Of a stretch of 15,260 bases of DNA, positions 1 through 9,646 are shown piece after piece. A program made the position numbers and the translations under genes. Within the stretch, counting starts at the first letter, position 1; each line of letters begins with the position of its first letter. The stretch spans positions 1-15,260 of the forward strand of contig MVQW01000317.1 of assembly GCA_002067265.1 (NCBI GenBank). The letters run 5' to 3'. The DNA is from Methanomethylovorans sp. PtaU1.Bin073 (lineage in GTDB: Archaea > Halobacteriota > Methanosarcinia > Methanosarcinales > Methanosarcinaceae). The notes beneath the pieces were generated by a model that was not told where the DNA came from, did not search any database, and saw only the letters and a list, made by a program, of their open reading frames with translations.

Positions 1-335
<335 letters not shown>

Positions 336-1604
336 TTATTTCTGTTTGACACTCATGCACATGCCGGCAGCAATGGTCATTCCCATATCACGGATGGCGA
401 ACCTTCCAAGCTGTGGAATGGACTTCACAGGCTCGATACACATTGGCTTTGTTGGCTTAACAGTCACAATTGCCGCATCTCCAGCCTTTATAAAGGTTGG
501 GTTTTCTTCCTTTACCTGTCCAGACTTGGGGTCAAGCTTCTTATCAATCGACATAAGGGTACATGCGGTCTGTGTGGTGTGGCAGTGGAATACAGGTGTG
601 TATCCAATAGTGATTGCAGATGGGTGCTGGAGCACTACAATCTGTGCGGTGAACTCATCAGCAACGCTTGGTGGGTTGTCAGTGTGTCCACAGACATCTC
701 CTCTGCGTACATCTGCCTTTCCTACACCTCTTACGTTCCAGCCGATGTTGTCGCCTGGTGCAGCCTGCGGGATTTCCTCATGGTGCATTTCGATGGATTT
801 TACTTCTCCACCTGCGCCGGTTGGCATGAATACTACTTTGTCACCCTTCTTCATAATACCGGTTTCTACTCTGCCTACTGGGACAGTTCCAATACCGGAA
901 ATGGTGTATGCGTCCTGCACTGGAATCCTAAGTGGGAGTTTGTCGGGTTTCTCTGGTGTCTTAAGAGCATTAAGAGCTTCAAGGATGGATGGTCCCTTGT
1001 ACCATGGTGTGTTTGCGCTTGGGGATGTCTTTATGTTGTCACCCTCAAATGCAGAGGTTGGGATAAATGGAATCTCAGATGCCTTGAAACCAACCATACC
1101 GAGTAACTGTGATACCTGTTCCTTTACTTCTTTGTATCTTTCTTCACTGTACTTTGCAGCGTCCATCTTGTTGACGGCAATGATCAGCTGGTTGATACCA
1201 AGGGTTCTGGAGAGGAATATGTGTTCCCTTGTCTGTGCCATTACACCATCTGGTGCAGCTACTACTAGAATTGCTGCATCTGCCTGGGATGCACCTGTAA
1301 TCATGTTCTTAACGAAGTCACGGTGTCCAGGGCAGTCCACAACTGTGAAATAGAATTTGTCGGTGTCGAACCTTCTGTGGGCGATATCAATGGTGATACC
1401 TCTTTCTCTCTCTTCCTTGAGGGAGTCCATAACCCATGCAAATGCAAAGGATTCTTTTCCTTTCTCTTTTGCTTCCTGCTTGTACTTCTCGATCATGTGT
1501 GCAGGTACTGCTCCAGTGTCAAACATCAATCTTCCGACAAGTGTAGATTTGCCGTGGTCAATATGACCGATGACTGCTAAGTTCATGTGTGGTTTGTCAG
1601 CCAT
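336..1604 (-). CDS. tuf: Elongation factor 1-alpha (EF-Tu homologue, aEF1A)
   Basis: GTPase that delivers aminoacyl-tRNA to the ribosomal A site; cytosolic. The 422-residue product has the full set of translational GTPase motifs: G1 GHIDHGKST at 13-21, G2 GITID at 69-73, G3 DCPGH at 90-94, G4 NKMD at 145-148 and a G5-like TSA at 183-185. The two beta-barrel domains that bind tRNA follow. Length and the N-terminus [16 protein letters not shown] match archaeal EF-1A. It is not SelB, which has a long extra C-terminal domain. The ATG at 1604 is preceded by an AGGAG-type SD (1614-1618). The 115-bp gap after fusA holds a hairpin and a possible TATA box, so tuf may also have its own promoter, which would suit a very abundant protein. 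Confidence 0.98.
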   Translation of the reverse strand: MADKPHMNLAVIGHIDHGKSTLVGRLMFDTGAVPAHMIEKYKQEAKEKGKESFAFAWVMDSLKEERERGITIDIAHRRFDTDKFYFTVVDCPGHRDFVKNMITGASQADAAILVVAAPDGVMAQTREHIFLSRTLGINQLIIAVNKMDAAKYSEERYKEVKEQVSQLLGMVGFKASEIPFIPTSAFEGDNIKTSPSANTPWYKGPSILEALNALKTPEKPDKLPLRIPVQDAYTISGIGTVPVGRVETGIMKKGDKVVFMPTGAGGEVKSIEMHHEEIPQAAPGDNIGWNVRGVGKADVRRGDVCGHTDNPPSVADEFTAQIVVLQHPSAITIGYTPVFHCHTTQTACTLMSIDKKLDPKSGQVKEENPTFIKAGDAAIVTVKPTKPMCIEPVKSIPQLGRFAIRDMGMTIAAGMCMSVKQK

Positions 1605-1664
1605 TTTAATCGTCTCCTATTTGATATTGCTTAAGTATGATTTGTCCTAATGGTTTTTTCTACG

Positions 1665-1677
1665 TTTAAACCTTTCC
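1665..1677 (-). promoter_or_regulatory. Possible internal BRE/TATA promoter for tuf
   Basis: Reading the minus strand, GGAAAGG (1677-1671) followed by TTTAAA (1670-1665) resembles an archaeal BRE plus TATA element. A start about 25 nt downstream would leave a leader of roughly 35-40 nt before the tuf ATG. AT-rich spacers easily give such matches by chance, so this is a candidate only. Confidence 0.3.
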
Positions 1678-1690
1678 AAAGCAAAGCTTA

Positions 1691-1715
1691 GAAGATGGGG
1701 CATAAGCCTATCTTC
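1691..1715 (-). terminator. Hairpin just after fusA (weak terminator or processing site)
   Basis: Four bases past the fusA stop codon the sequence can fold. GAAGAT pairs with ATCTTC (6 bp), an asymmetric internal loop follows, then GGC pairs with GCC around a TTAT loop. No T-run follows on the minus strand, so it is a poor intrinsic terminator. It could protect the fusA mRNA 3' end or mark a processing site that separates fusA and tuf messages. The fold is seen by eye; the role is inferred. Confidence 0.35.
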
Positions 1716-1719
1716 TACT

Positions 1720-3912
1720 TTACATAGAGAGGTAATCAGCTGCCTGTGGGATCTCCTTCTTCAGACCCTTTCTCTGCCTGATGGCACCTACTATCTCGCT
1801 CAACAGGTTAGTTGGAAGCGTTTCAAAGCCAGCGAACTCCGTACTCCACATGGCACGACCTTCGGTTGCTGATCTTATATCTCCTGCAAAACCGAAAAGT
1901 GCAGCTACAGGTGCTTTTGATTCTATTACAGTAGTGTCACCTTCGGAGCGCATGTCCATAATGATTCCGCGGCGACCCTGTATTTCCTTTGTAGCTCCAC
2001 CCATTTGGTCTTGAGGTACTTGGATGAACACTTTCTGGTATGGCTCAAGGAGTGTGTCACCAGCCATAAGCATAGCTGCTTGTATAGCTTGCCTTGAAGC
2101 AGGAATTACCTGTGCGGGTCCCCTGTGTACAGCATCCTCATGCAACTTTGCGTCTACTAACTTTATCTTGACACCCATACATGGTTCTCTTGACAATGGT
2201 CCAGCTTTCATTACTTCCTGGAAACCTTCTAGGATAAGTTCCATTGTTTCGTTCAGGTACTGGATACCCTTTGTCATATCTATATAGATATTGGATTCAT
2301 ATATATCCGTTATACCTTTTGCCTCATCCTTATTCATTCCAGCTGCCATCAGTTTTTCACGGCGTTCCAGTTCCGGCATATTCATGGATATGTCGCCGTT
2401 GCGGATAAGCTCAATAACTTCTTGCTCTAGGGGCTCGATCTCCACATAGAACCTGTTGTGTCTGTTGGGTGATTTTCCTTCAACAGGACCTGCTTTCCCA
2501 CGAATAGTCTCACGATATACTACGATAGGTGGTGTGGTTGTGATTTCTACTCCCTTATCACGCTCTATCCTGTGAGCAATAACTTCAAGGTGCAGTTCGC
2601 CCATACCTGCCATCAGGTGTTCGCCAGTTTCCTCATCGAGAGTTATCCTGAGGGTTGGATCTTCCTTTGCTACCTGTCTCAGGACTTCAACAAGCTTTGG
2701 CAGATCTTTCATGTGCTTTGCTTCTACTGCCACTGTAACTACAGGTTCACTTCCGTGCTTTATGCTTTCAAAGGGTGTCATGTTTTCCAGAGTAGTTACT
2801 GTGGAACCCACGATTGCATCTTTCAAACCTGTTACTGCGGCAATATTACCTGCAGGTATGTTTTCTACTTCAAGCCTCTCTGGACCCATGAAAATACCTA
2901 CCTGCTGGATTCTGTTCTTCTTGGCAGCACCGGATACGTATACTTCCATACCGCGTGTCAGGCTTCCACTGAAAAGCCTACCTGTAGCAACTTCACCTGC
3001 GTGTGGATCCATAGAAATATCAGTGACCATGAATGTTAGATCTGCAGAGGCATCAGCATTCATCATCGCTTTTCCGATAGGTGATTCTCTATCTCCATGC
3101 CAGATGGCTGCTACTCTTCCTTTCTGTGCCTGAATTGGATTTGGAAGGAATCTTACAACCATGTCGTTTACTACTTCATGCAAAGGACATTTCTCAGCAA
3201 GTGCTTTCATATCCTCTTTCTTACAGTAGTCGTATACCTGGTTGAAGCTTACTCCAGTTCTCTTCATCATGGGTACACTGATTGCCCAGTTGTAAAGAGC
3301 AGAACCAAAAGCTACAGTACCGGCAGCAGCATCAACTTTCCACCCAGCCTTGTATCTCTCTTCGTTCATGCCTTTGATGAGCTTATTGACGTGATCTATG
3401 AGCTTTCCCAGTCTTATTTGCATTTCCTGGGAGTCAACCTGTAATTCATTTATGAGGCGGTCTACCTTGTTTATGAATAATACGGGCTTGACATGCTCTC
3501 TTAGGGCCTGCCTTAACACAGTCTCTGTCTGTGGCATTGTGCCCTCTACTGCATCAATTACTACTACTGCACCATCTACTGCACGCATTGCACGGGTAAC
3601 ATCTCCGCCGAAGTCAACGTGGCCAGGTGTATCGATGAGGTTAATGAGGTATTCCTGTCCATCGTACTCGTGTACCATTGAAACGTTAGATGCATCAATA
3701 GTAATTCCTCTTGCCTGTTCCTCTTCATCGGAGTCCATGAAGAGTTGTCTACCTGCAAGTTCCTTGGATATCATCCCGGCGCCTGCCAGTAGGTTATCAG
3801 ATAATGTAGTCTTACCGTGATCGATATGTGCAACTATACCAATGTTGCGTATTTTCTCTGGTGTGCCCATCAACGCAGTGACGCGCTCCACCATTTTCTT
3901 TCTTCTTCCCAT
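1720..3912 (-). CDS. fusA: Elongation factor 2 (EF-G homologue, aEF2)
   Basis: Ribosomal translocase GTPase of 730 residues, the usual length for archaeal EF-2. The GTPase domain shows G1 AHIDHGKT at 28-35, G2 GITID at 69-73, G3 DTPGH at 94-98, NKVD at 148-151 and a G5 SAL at 204-206. Domain IV carries the EF-2 tip loop [17 protein letters not shown] at 591-607, in which His596 is the expected site of diphthamide modification, the target of diphtheria toxin in eukaryotic EF-2 and a mark of archaeal/eukaryotic rather than bacterial EF-G. The start [11 protein letters not shown] matches methanogen orthologues from memory; Met7 is an alternative. A modest SD (AAGG) lies about 9-10 nt upstream. 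It is 43 bp downstream of rpsG, in the usual rpsL-rpsG-fusA-tuf order. Intact, no intein. Confidence 0.98.
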   Translation of the reverse strand: MGRRKKMVERVTALMGTPEKIRNIGIVAHIDHGKTTLSDNLLAGAGMISKELAGRQLFMDSDEEEQARGITIDASNVSMVHEYDGQEYLINLIDTPGHVDFGGDVTRAMRAVDGAVVVIDAVEGTMPQTETVLRQALREHVKPVLFINKVDRLINELQVDSQEMQIRLGKLIDHVNKLIKGMNEERYKAGWKVDAAAGTVAFGSALYNWAISVPMMKRTGVSFNQVYDYCKKEDMKALAEKCPLHEVVNDMVVRFLPNPIQAQKGRVAAIWHGDRESPIGKAMMNADASADLTFMVTDISMDPHAGEVATGRLFSGSLTRGMEVYVSGAAKKNRIQQVGIFMGPERLEVENIPAGNIAAVTGLKDAIVGSTVTTLENMTPFESIKHGSEPVVTVAVEAKHMKDLPKLVEVLRQVAKEDPTLRITLDEETGEHLMAGMGELHLEVIAHRIERDKGVEITTTPPIVVYRETIRGKAGPVEGKSPNRHNRFYVEIEPLEQEVIELIRNGDISMNMPELERREKLMAAGMNKDEAKGITDIYESNIYIDMTKGIQYLNETMELILEGFQEVMKAGPLSREPCMGVKIKLVDAKLHEDAVHRGPAQVIPASRQAIQAAMLMAGDTLLEPYQKVFIQVPQDQMGGATKEIQGRRGIIMDMRSEGDTTVIESKAPVAALFGFAGDIRSATEGRAMWSTEFAGFETLPTNLLSEIVGAIRQRKGLKKEIPQAADYLSM

Positions 3913-3955
3913 AATACTACCTTGTAATCATTATTATTGATCAGCAATAAACAGC

Positions 3956-4516
3956 TTAACGTGCTGCCTTTGCAACTCTTTCCTTAGCGTCCTTCCTGTT
4001 AATGGAGAAACACTTTGCATCACGATTTGCTGCAGCTATCAGTTCGGCTGCAAGGCATTCAGCTAAAGACTTCTTTGATTTAAATGCCGCCTGGCTTGCT
4101 CCCATGGATATATATCTCAGAGCGCTGTCAACGCGTCTTTGCGGGGCAGTATCCACAGCTTTAGGAACAGATATGCCTCCATACTTAAGCCTGACAACTT
4201 CTTCTCTGGGACCAGCATTGGCAATAGCTTCAATCAATACCTGTACAGGGTTCTTCTTGGTCTTCTTATTTATTATCTCAAGAGCCTCATCTACTGTGCG
4301 CATTGCAAGCTGCTTCTTACCAGTGTTCTTTTCATTCCTCATCATACTGTTAACAAGACGCTCAACGATCAACATATTTGACTTATTGAACTGTTGGCGT
4401 GCGTGCCTGCCGCTTGAATGTGGCAATATGACTGGGTCAAGGTTTGCATACCTCTTAATTCCAAGGTCGCCTACCTCTACTTCTGCAAGATCCCATTTCC
4501 CGTATAATTTGTACAT
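3956..4516 (-). CDS. rpsG: 30S ribosomal protein S7 (uS7)
   Basis: Small-subunit head protein that binds 16S rRNA and contacts the E-site tRNA. The 186-residue product has archaeal S7 features: [21 protein letters not shown] near 34-54, the RNA-binding [21 protein letters not shown] at about 66-86, [21 protein letters not shown] at about 89-109, and the [11 protein letters not shown] segment near 124-134. It ends in the lysine/arginine-rich [14 protein letters not shown]. It starts only 6 bp after the rpsL stop, and its SD lies inside the final codons and stop of rpsL, so translation of the two is probably coupled. The archaeal N-terminal extension relative to the roughly 156-residue bacterial S7 is present. 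Confidence 0.98.
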   Translation of the reverse strand: MYKLYGKWDLAEVEVGDLGIKRYANLDPVILPHSSGRHARQQFNKSNMLIVERLVNSMMRNEKNTGKKQLAMRTVDEALEIINKKTKKNPVQVLIEAIANAGPREEVVRLKYGGISVPKAVDTAPQRRVDSALRYISMGASQAAFKSKKSLAECLAAELIAAANRDAKCFSINRKDAKERVAKAAR

Positions 4517-4522
4517 TGACGA

Positions 4523-4951
4523 TTATCTCCTTGGTTTCTCTTTACGGCCAATGACCATCTGGTTCAGGGAAACGTTGTTGACTGCGATGACTTTGAAACG
4601 TACTCCGGGAATATCTCCCATTGCACCACCCATGCGTCCTCCGATCCTCTCTACTGTCACTTCATCGTGTTCGTCAATGAAGTTGATAGCTCCATCACCA
4701 GGACAGAATGCAGATACCTGACGACCATTCTTGATCAACTGTATCCTAACACATTTCCTAATTGCAGAGTTTGGCTGTTTTGCCTCTACTCCTATCTTTT
4801 CAAGCACTATTCCTCTTCCCTGTGGAGCTCCTCCAAGGGGATCGGCCTTTACATTCAAACCAAGCGTACGCCTGTTATACTGGGTGTCTTTCCACCTAGC
4901 ATTTTGGCGAATGCTCTTTAAGGTATGAGCTGCATATTTTCCATTTGGCAT
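4523..4951 (-). CDS. rpsL: 30S ribosomal protein S12 (uS12)
   Basis: Decoding-centre ribosomal protein of 142 residues, the normal archaeal length. Visible family motifs are [42 protein letters not shown] around 57-76 and the [13 protein letters not shown] segment. The QPNSAIRK loop reaches the A site and corresponds to the bacterial region where streptomycin-resistance changes occur. The C-terminus ends GRKEKPRR, and its last codons AGG AGA TAA also form the SD for rpsG. Its own SD (GAGG) lies about 7 nt before the ATG. It sits 58 bp downstream of nusA, the standard archaeal order. Confidence 0.98.
   Translation of the reverse strand: MPNGKYAAHTLKSIRQNARWKDTQYNRRTLGLNVKADPLGGAPQGRGIVLEKIGVEAKQPNSAIRKCVRIQLIKNGRQVSAFCPGDGAINFIDEHDEVTVERIGGRMGGAMGDIPGVRFKVIAVNNVSLNQMVIGRKEKPRR
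4525..4532 (-). promoter_or_regulatory. Shine-Dalgarno of rpsG, embedded in the rpsL 3' end
   Basis: AAGGAGAT, a near-perfect match to the archaeal anti-SD, lies 8 nt before the rpsG ATG at 4516. It is built from the last two arginine codons and the first bases of the rpsL stop codon, so rpsL termination and rpsG initiation occupy the same mRNA patch. Confidence 0.8.
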
Positions 4952-5009
4952 AATATTTCCTCTAAGATTTTATCACAATAATGTTTACGCTTTGACCTAT
5001 TTCTACAAG

Positions 5010-5435
5010 TCACTGAAGTATGACATCATTTACATTATGGTGTCTTTGAGCAACCATTTTTACTTTTTCGATGTTCTTTCCTTCACGTCCGATAGCCAAT
5101 CCTTTTTCTTTGTTAGAGACCTCAACATAAGCTATACGTTTATCGTTTCTTGTAGTAATATTAACTGACTTCACAGTTACAGGACCAAAAGCATTCTTTA
5201 TGAATATGACTGGATCATCTGAATATTCCACGAGTTCAACATGCTTATCAACAGTTTTCTTTATACGGTTTATGTGGTCACCATTTCTGCCAATGGCTGC
5301 TCCCATGTCACCTGCTTTCACCACATATATTATGCGATCATCTTCAACAATGCAATCTTTTACAGTTGCACCTGTCACACTTTCAAATAATGCGATGTAT
5401 CTTATTCCTTCTGTTGAAAGCCTGATCTCGCTCAA
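5010..5435 (-). CDS. nusA: NusA-like transcription factor, two KH domains (archaeal type)
   Basis: Archaeal NusA, a short RNA-binding protein equivalent to the KH region of bacterial NusA and without its N-terminal polymerase-binding and S1 domains. It is thought to act with RNA polymerase in elongation or termination. Two KH signatures are visible: GAAIGRNG at about residues 45-52 and GLAIGREG at about 112-119 of the 141-residue product. I place the start at TTG 5435 (MSEIRLSTEGIRY). AAGGAG at 5450-5445 is 9 nt upstream, and the family normally begins with an EIRL-type sequence close to the start. A TTG at 5444 in the same frame would touch the SD directly, and no ATG is available nearby. 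It follows rpl30e by 15 bp and precedes rpsL, the usual archaeal order. Confidence 0.93.
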   Translation of the reverse strand: MSEIRLSTEGIRYIALFESVTGATVKDCIVEDDRIIYVVKAGDMGAAIGRNGDHINRIKKTVDKHVELVEYSDDPVIFIKNAFGPVTVKSVNITTRNDKRIAYVEVSNKEKGLAIGREGKNIEKVKMVAQRHHNVNDVILQ

Positions 5436-5444
5436 GTCAAGCAA

Positions 5445-5450
5445 CTCCTT
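5445..5450 (-). promoter_or_regulatory. Shine-Dalgarno deciding the nusA TTG start
   Basis: AAGGAG lies directly after the rpl30e stop codon. It is immediately adjacent to the upstream TTG (5444), an unworkable spacing, but 9 nt from the TTG at 5435, which is therefore preferred. Confidence 0.7.
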
Positions 5451-5738
5451 TTAAGCTGCTGCAAGTATATCGGACTCGCCCGTTTCCAGAACCGCAAGTG
5501 CAGCGATCACAAAAGGTTTTCCGCAAACGGGACCCAGTTCCATGTTAGTACCAGAATAATTTAATACAGGTACATTTGTTGACTCGATCTGTGCTCTTAT
5601 TTCTGTCGGGCAGTTGGAAGCAAGAACTACTATTTTAGCTTTTCCACTAACAGCAGCGTCGATGGTGCTCTTAGAGCCGATCACCACCTTTCCTGTCCTG
5701 ATCGCCTTGATTAATGCTTTGTCGATATTAATATCCAT
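5451..5738 (-). CDS. rpl30e: 50S ribosomal protein L30e (eL30)
   Basis: Archaeal/eukaryotic large-subunit protein of the L7Ae/L30e/S12e/Gadd45 fold, 95 residues and full length. The characteristic stretches are [18 protein letters not shown] near 11-28, [14 protein letters not shown] near 34-47 and [15 protein letters not shown] near 69-83. Such proteins bind kink-turn-like RNA. eL30 has no bacterial counterpart in this position, and its location between rpoA2 and nusA is a hallmark of archaeal polymerase operons. The start is ATG 5738. Its SD is weak (GAGATGG about 7-13 nt upstream). The 109-bp gap before it holds a TATA-like element that could give the ribosomal part of the operon a promoter of its own. 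Confidence 0.95.
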   Translation of the reverse strand: MDINIDKALIKAIRTGKVVIGSKSTIDAAVSGKAKIVVLASNCPTEIRAQIESTNVPVLNYSGTNMELGPVCGKPFVIAALAVLETGESDILAAA

Positions 5739-5794
5739 ATATTACCATCTCTTATGCAATTTGAACCTAAAGTCTGTATTCTAATAAGTGAATC

Positions 5795-5810
5795 CTTATA
5801 TCTACTTTCT
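5795..5810 (-). promoter_or_regulatory. Possible internal promoter before rpl30e
   Basis: On the minus strand AGAAAG followed by TAGATATAAG (5810-5795) resembles a BRE/TATA pair. A start about 25 nt later would give a leader of roughly 30-35 nt before the rpl30e ATG. It lies in one of the few long gaps of the cluster, between the polymerase genes and the ribosomal genes. The match is imperfect. Confidence 0.3.
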
Positions 5811-5847
5811 GGTTGTTCTTATGTAATCCGTATATCTTTTTGAGGTC

Positions 5848-6990
5848 TTACTTAGCGATAAGGTGCACATCCCCTGTGCCGAGTTTAATAGGTTGTCCAA
5901 CTATAATATTTTCAGTAACTCCATTAAGCTCGTCAATATCGCCACGCATCCCGGCATCAAGCAAGTGGTTTACAGTAACCTCAAAAGCAGCACGTGCAAA
6001 TACACTGGCTTTTTCACCTGAAATTCCATGACGGCCGATTTGCTTGACTTCGCCATCACAGCACATGATATCGGAAACCAACATTATGTGTCTTATGTCT
6101 ACTGTAAGACCCTGTTCTCCAAGGGTACTCGTAGCTTCTCTTATAATGGCATTCCTTGCAGCTTCTATCCCGAATACCTCATAAATCTCGCCAATATTGT
6201 TGGTATAAGTGCGACTGATGTCTACACCTTCTACTTCTAGCACTTTTTTCAACTGAGATCCTTCGGTATAGAGCATATATTCGTTACTATCTTTGCGTAT
6301 CACAACTCTCTTAATACCTTCTATTCCTTTCAGGGTAATACTATTGATGTTCTTTGCCATCTGTAATAATTCCCTGTATGAAGGTTCCTTTGGTTTCACA
6401 ATGAGTTGGTTCTCAATATTTTCTGACACTTTTACCTGTACGTCCAGCTCTTCACTTAACTTGTTGACCAAATCATTTACAGTTATATTCCTGTACATCA
6501 GGGTCTTTTCATGCAGGTCAATTATTAGTTGCATGTTTAAGAGGTCAGTAGTAACGTCTGCAAGCTGATCTATATGTGTGGATTCGATCTCCCATGCAAG
6601 TTTACGGGCTTTGTCTCTGTCCTGGGCGTACTCTTCCTGAACAGCTATTGTCATTGTAGGAGTACTTGGTTCCTTCCTTGCATCAACAATTTCTATAAGA
6701 CGAGGAAGACCCAATGTAACGTTGATCTCAGCCACACCTGCGTAGTGGAATGTACGCATCGTCATCTGAGTTCCTGGTTCGCCTATGGATTGTGCAGATA
6801 CTACACCCACAGCTTCACAGGGCTCCACTTTCGCATACTCGTAACTTTCCTTTACTTTCTCAATGATCTCTTCAAGCTCTTTCTTGTTAACTCCTGCCTT
6901 AATAACATCTTCTTTAAGTGTCTGAAGGATGTTAAGAGGCAGGTCTAGGTTACTAATCATTGAGTCTATCGTAGATTCTATAAGGGCCAT
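5848..6990 (-). CDS. rpoA2: DNA-directed RNA polymerase subunit A'' (RpoA2)
   Basis: C-terminal third of the largest RNA polymerase subunit (bacterial beta' / Rpb1), 380 residues, normal for archaeal A''. The trigger-loop region is plain: [18 protein letters not shown] at about 68-85 followed by [16 protein letters not shown] at about 91-106. The C-terminal jaw/clamp parts end in [17 protein letters not shown]. It pairs with A' from the adjacent gene to form the active centre. The gap after rpoA1 is 1 bp, and the SD (AAGGTGA) sits across the rpoA1 3' end, so the two halves are probably translated in step. No intein or insertion is seen, although inteins occur in this gene in some archaea. Confidence 0.98.
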   Translation of the reverse strand: MALIESTIDSMISNLDLPLNILQTLKEDVIKAGVNKKELEEIIEKVKESYEYAKVEPCEAVGVVSAQSIGEPGTQMTMRTFHYAGVAEINVTLGLPRLIEIVDARKEPSTPTMTIAVQEEYAQDRDKARKLAWEIESTHIDQLADVTTDLLNMQLIIDLHEKTLMYRNITVNDLVNKLSEELDVQVKVSENIENQLIVKPKEPSYRELLQMAKNINSITLKGIEGIKRVVIRKDSNEYMLYTEGSQLKKVLEVEGVDISRTYTNNIGEIYEVFGIEAARNAIIREATSTLGEQGLTVDIRHIMLVSDIMCCDGEVKQIGRHGISGEKASVFARAAFEVTVNHLLDAGMRGDIDELNGVTENIIVGQPIKLGTGDVHLIAK

Positions 6991-6991
6991 T

Positions 6992-9634
6992 TCAGTTCAC
7001 CTTCCGTCCAGTCACAGATTCTACGATCTTATGCACATTATCCGGCTTACTGTAATCACTCTTTGTAGAGTCAATGCCGTCCTCACCATATTTGAACTGC
7101 ACTATAACTCCTCTCGTCTCCCTTACAGTGCCATCATATTGCACTTCGAGATCCTGGAGAGCGTTTACCAGTCTTCTTTGCAGGTATCCTGATTGGGATG
7201 TACGCACTGCAGTATCCACAAGACCTTCACGCCCTCCTATTGCGTGGAAGAAGTATTCTGTCGGGGACAATCCGCTCTTGTAGCTGGCTTTTACGAATCC
7301 ATGTGCATCGGCTCCAAGGTCACCTTTGTCAAAGTGAGGCAATGTTCTTCCTGCATATCCTCTTCTGATACGCTCACCACGAACTGCCTGTTGTCCAACA
7401 CAGGCAGCCATCTGTGTAAGGTTGAGCATAGATCCTCTTGCTCCCGACTTTGCCATTATTACCGCTGAGTTTTCCAGACCAAGTTGGTTACCTGCAATGT
7501 TACCTGTCTGGTCCCTTGCCTTACCAAGTGTCTGCATGATTTTCATTTCAATAGTTTCATCGAGGGTCCTTCCTGGTAAAGGTTCCAGTTCCTTTGCCTC
7601 ATAAGCTTTGATAAGGTCCTGAACTTCCTTCTCTGCTTTATTCAGAACTTCCCTTATATTCTTCTTGGCAGTCTCAGGAATATCTTCGTCGCTGATGCCA
7701 AAGCTCAGGCCTGTCTTCATAACACCCCTTATGGCAAGCCTGGTAAAGTCATCCACAAATTTTGCACCGGCTATAGTGCCATATTTCTTCACTATTTTAT
7801 CAAGTATTATTCCCTTAAATGCTCCAATAGCTTTCTCATCAATGGTTCCTTGGATCATTTCTCCATCTCTGATCACTACATAAGCATTATACTCGCAGGC
7901 TTCCTTTTTACAAGTTTCACATTTAAAGCACACTTCAGCAGGGAATTCTGCATTCAGGCCTTTTGGAAGTATCTGACTGAATATTTGCTTACCATTCCAA
8001 TAAGGATCTCCATTTTCTTTATATCCTGCTGGTTCTGGCAATTCCCTAATCTCTGCTTTTCTGAGAAGTTCTAAGGCTTCATTCTTAGTAATACGGTTCT
8101 CGTTCCTTGTAAGCAGGAACATACCCGATATGTGATCGTGGATACCTCCAATGATAGGTCCACCAAAACGTGGTGAAAGAATATTTTCTTGTACCTGCAT
8201 GAGTATGCTTGCTTCAGCTCTTGATTCCTCCGTCTGCAACACATGCATGTTCATTTCGTCACCATCAAAGTCCGCGTTATATGGTGGACACACAGCAGGA
8301 TTAAGCCTAAATGTTTTGTTAGGAAGAACTTTGACTTGGTGGGCCATGATACTCATCTTGTGCAGAGATGGCTGCCTGTTGAACAACACTGTATCTCCAT
8401 CCATAAGCTGCCTCTCAACTACCCACCCCCTCTCTATCTTCTCGGCTAGCTCTTCCTTATTGTTTTCTGTGATCTTGATACGCCTTCCATCAGGACGGAT
8501 AACGTAATTAGCTCCCGGATGCACATCGCTTCCTCTAAGTAGGTACATGCGCAGAAGCTCGATATTCCTATCAATTACTCTCTCGGGGATGGTCATCTGG
8601 ATAGCTATAGCTTCCGGTACTCCCACTTCATTAATACTAAGATTTGGATCAGGGGAAACTACCGTACGTGCGGAGAAGTTAACACGTTTACCTGACAGAC
8701 TTCCTCTAAAACGACCTTCTTTTCCTTTGAGACGCTGGGTAAGGGTCTTTAGCGGTCTTCCTGATCTGTGTCTTGCAGGTGGTACACCTGATACTTCGTT
8801 ATCGAAGAAAGTGGTAACATGGTATTGTAACAATTCCCACAGGTCTTCTATGATCAACTGTGGAGCTCCCGCATCCCTGTTTTCTTGGAAGCGCTGGTTT
8901 ATACGTATAATATCCACAAGTTTATGGGTAAGGTCATCTTCACTGCGCTGACCGGACTCAAGTGTAATTGAAGGCCTTACAGTTACAGGCGGTACGGGCA
9001 ATACTGTAAGGATCATCCACTCAGGTCTGGCACTTGCGGGGTCCATTCCAAGAACTTTTACATCATCATCTGATATGTTCTCGAATCTGTCCCTAATCTC
9101 AGTAGGTGTAAGTTTGTGCCCATCTTCAATGTATTCTGTTGGCTTTTCGAACTTGATCTCCAACTGCTCGGCTCCGCAGTAAGGGCAAACCTTTGTCTTT
9201 CTTGCCTCTTTGAATACTTCATTAATCACAGGGTCAGGGAGATGTCCCATTTCCTGCAGTTTACTTATCTGGGCAAGGAATTCCTTCTTCTGAGGAGGTT
9301 CCAGCAACAGAGCACTACAGTTTCTGCATATCGAGCGCAAGGTCTTACGGATGGTTTTGTTAAAACCAACATGTACTACTGGCGCAACTAATTCTATATG
9401 GCCAAAGTGTCCCGGACACTCTCCTGCTCTGCTTCCGCAGGTTTTACATTTAAGTCCGGGATCTATAACTCCAAGTCTAAGATCCATTAATCCCATGTCT
9501 ATAGGGTAACCATCATCATCGTAGGTATCTGCAGTAATGATATTGGTCACACTCATTTTTCTGACCTCTCTTGGAGAGATCAGACCAAATTGTATTGCAG
9601 ATATTCTTTTAGGTATGGAAGGTATTGTATCCAT
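6992..9634 (-). CDS. rpoA1: DNA-directed RNA polymerase subunit A' (RpoA1)
   Basis: Large N-terminal part of the beta'/Rpb1-like subunit, 880 residues. Features in order: clamp-core zinc ligands C63/C66/C73/H76 ([14 protein letters not shown]); a second zinc site with C103/C106 and C150/C153; the lid/rudder region with [20 protein letters not shown] at 304-323; the catalytic loop NADFDGDE at 453-460, whose D455, D457 and D459 hold the active-site Mg2+; and the bridge helix [22 protein letters not shown] at 801-822. A cysteine cluster [11 protein letters not shown] at 570-580 may be an extra metal site. The protein ends at [10 protein letters not shown], the natural A'/A'' split. It starts 12 bp after rpoB1 with an AAGGTGAT SD that overlaps the rpoB1 stop codon. 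Confidence 0.99.
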   Translation of the reverse strand: MDTIPSIPKRISAIQFGLISPREVRKMSVTNIITADTYDDDGYPIDMGLMDLRLGVIDPGLKCKTCGSRAGECPGHFGHIELVAPVVHVGFNKTIRKTLRSICRNCSALLLEPPQKKEFLAQISKLQEMGHLPDPVINEVFKEARKTKVCPYCGAEQLEIKFEKPTEYIEDGHKLTPTEIRDRFENISDDDVKVLGMDPASARPEWMILTVLPVPPVTVRPSITLESGQRSEDDLTHKLVDIIRINQRFQENRDAGAPQLIIEDLWELLQYHVTTFFDNEVSGVPPARHRSGRPLKTLTQRLKGKEGRFRGSLSGKRVNFSARTVVSPDPNLSINEVGVPEAIAIQMTIPERVIDRNIELLRMYLLRGSDVHPGANYVIRPDGRRIKITENNKEELAEKIERGWVVERQLMDGDTVLFNRQPSLHKMSIMAHQVKVLPNKTFRLNPAVCPPYNADFDGDEMNMHVLQTEESRAEASILMQVQENILSPRFGGPIIGGIHDHISGMFLLTRNENRITKNEALELLRKAEIRELPEPAGYKENGDPYWNGKQIFSQILPKGLNAEFPAEVCFKCETCKKEACEYNAYVVIRDGEMIQGTIDEKAIGAFKGIILDKIVKKYGTIAGAKFVDDFTRLAIRGVMKTGLSFGISDEDIPETAKKNIREVLNKAEKEVQDLIKAYEAKELEPLPGRTLDETIEMKIMQTLGKARDQTGNIAGNQLGLENSAVIMAKSGARGSMLNLTQMAACVGQQAVRGERIRRGYAGRTLPHFDKGDLGADAHGFVKASYKSGLSPTEYFFHAIGGREGLVDTAVRTSQSGYLQRRLVNALQDLEVQYDGTVRETRGVIVQFKYGEDGIDSTKSDYSKPDNVHKIVESVTGRKVN

Positions 9635-9646
9635 TTTCTATCACCT

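Noticed and set aside
570..580. Cysteine cluster of RpoA1 (residue numbers 570-580 of the protein) as an iron-sulfur site
   Set aside because: Four closely spaced cysteines are seen, but without structural evidence a zinc or Fe-S assignment would be a guess, so it is only noted in the gene entry.
346..1353. Long plus-strand ORF (335 codons) opposite tuf, and another (258 codons) at 330-1106
   Set aside because: Both are antisense to an unmistakable EF-1A gene. Such frames arise from the biased codon use of a highly expressed gene; the proteins show no recognisable motif and no suitable promoter or SD.
6574..6948. Plus-strand ORF of 124 codons opposite rpoA2 (and similar ones opposite rpoA1, rpoB1, rpoB2 and fusA)
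   Set aside because: All lie wholly inside conserved polymerase or EF-2 genes on the other strand, with cysteine- and phenylalanine-rich nonsense-like sequences.
5848..9634. Inteins in rpoA1, rpoA2 or other polymerase genes
   Set aside because: The conserved blocks (catalytic loop, bridge helix, trigger loop) are uninterrupted and protein lengths are normal.
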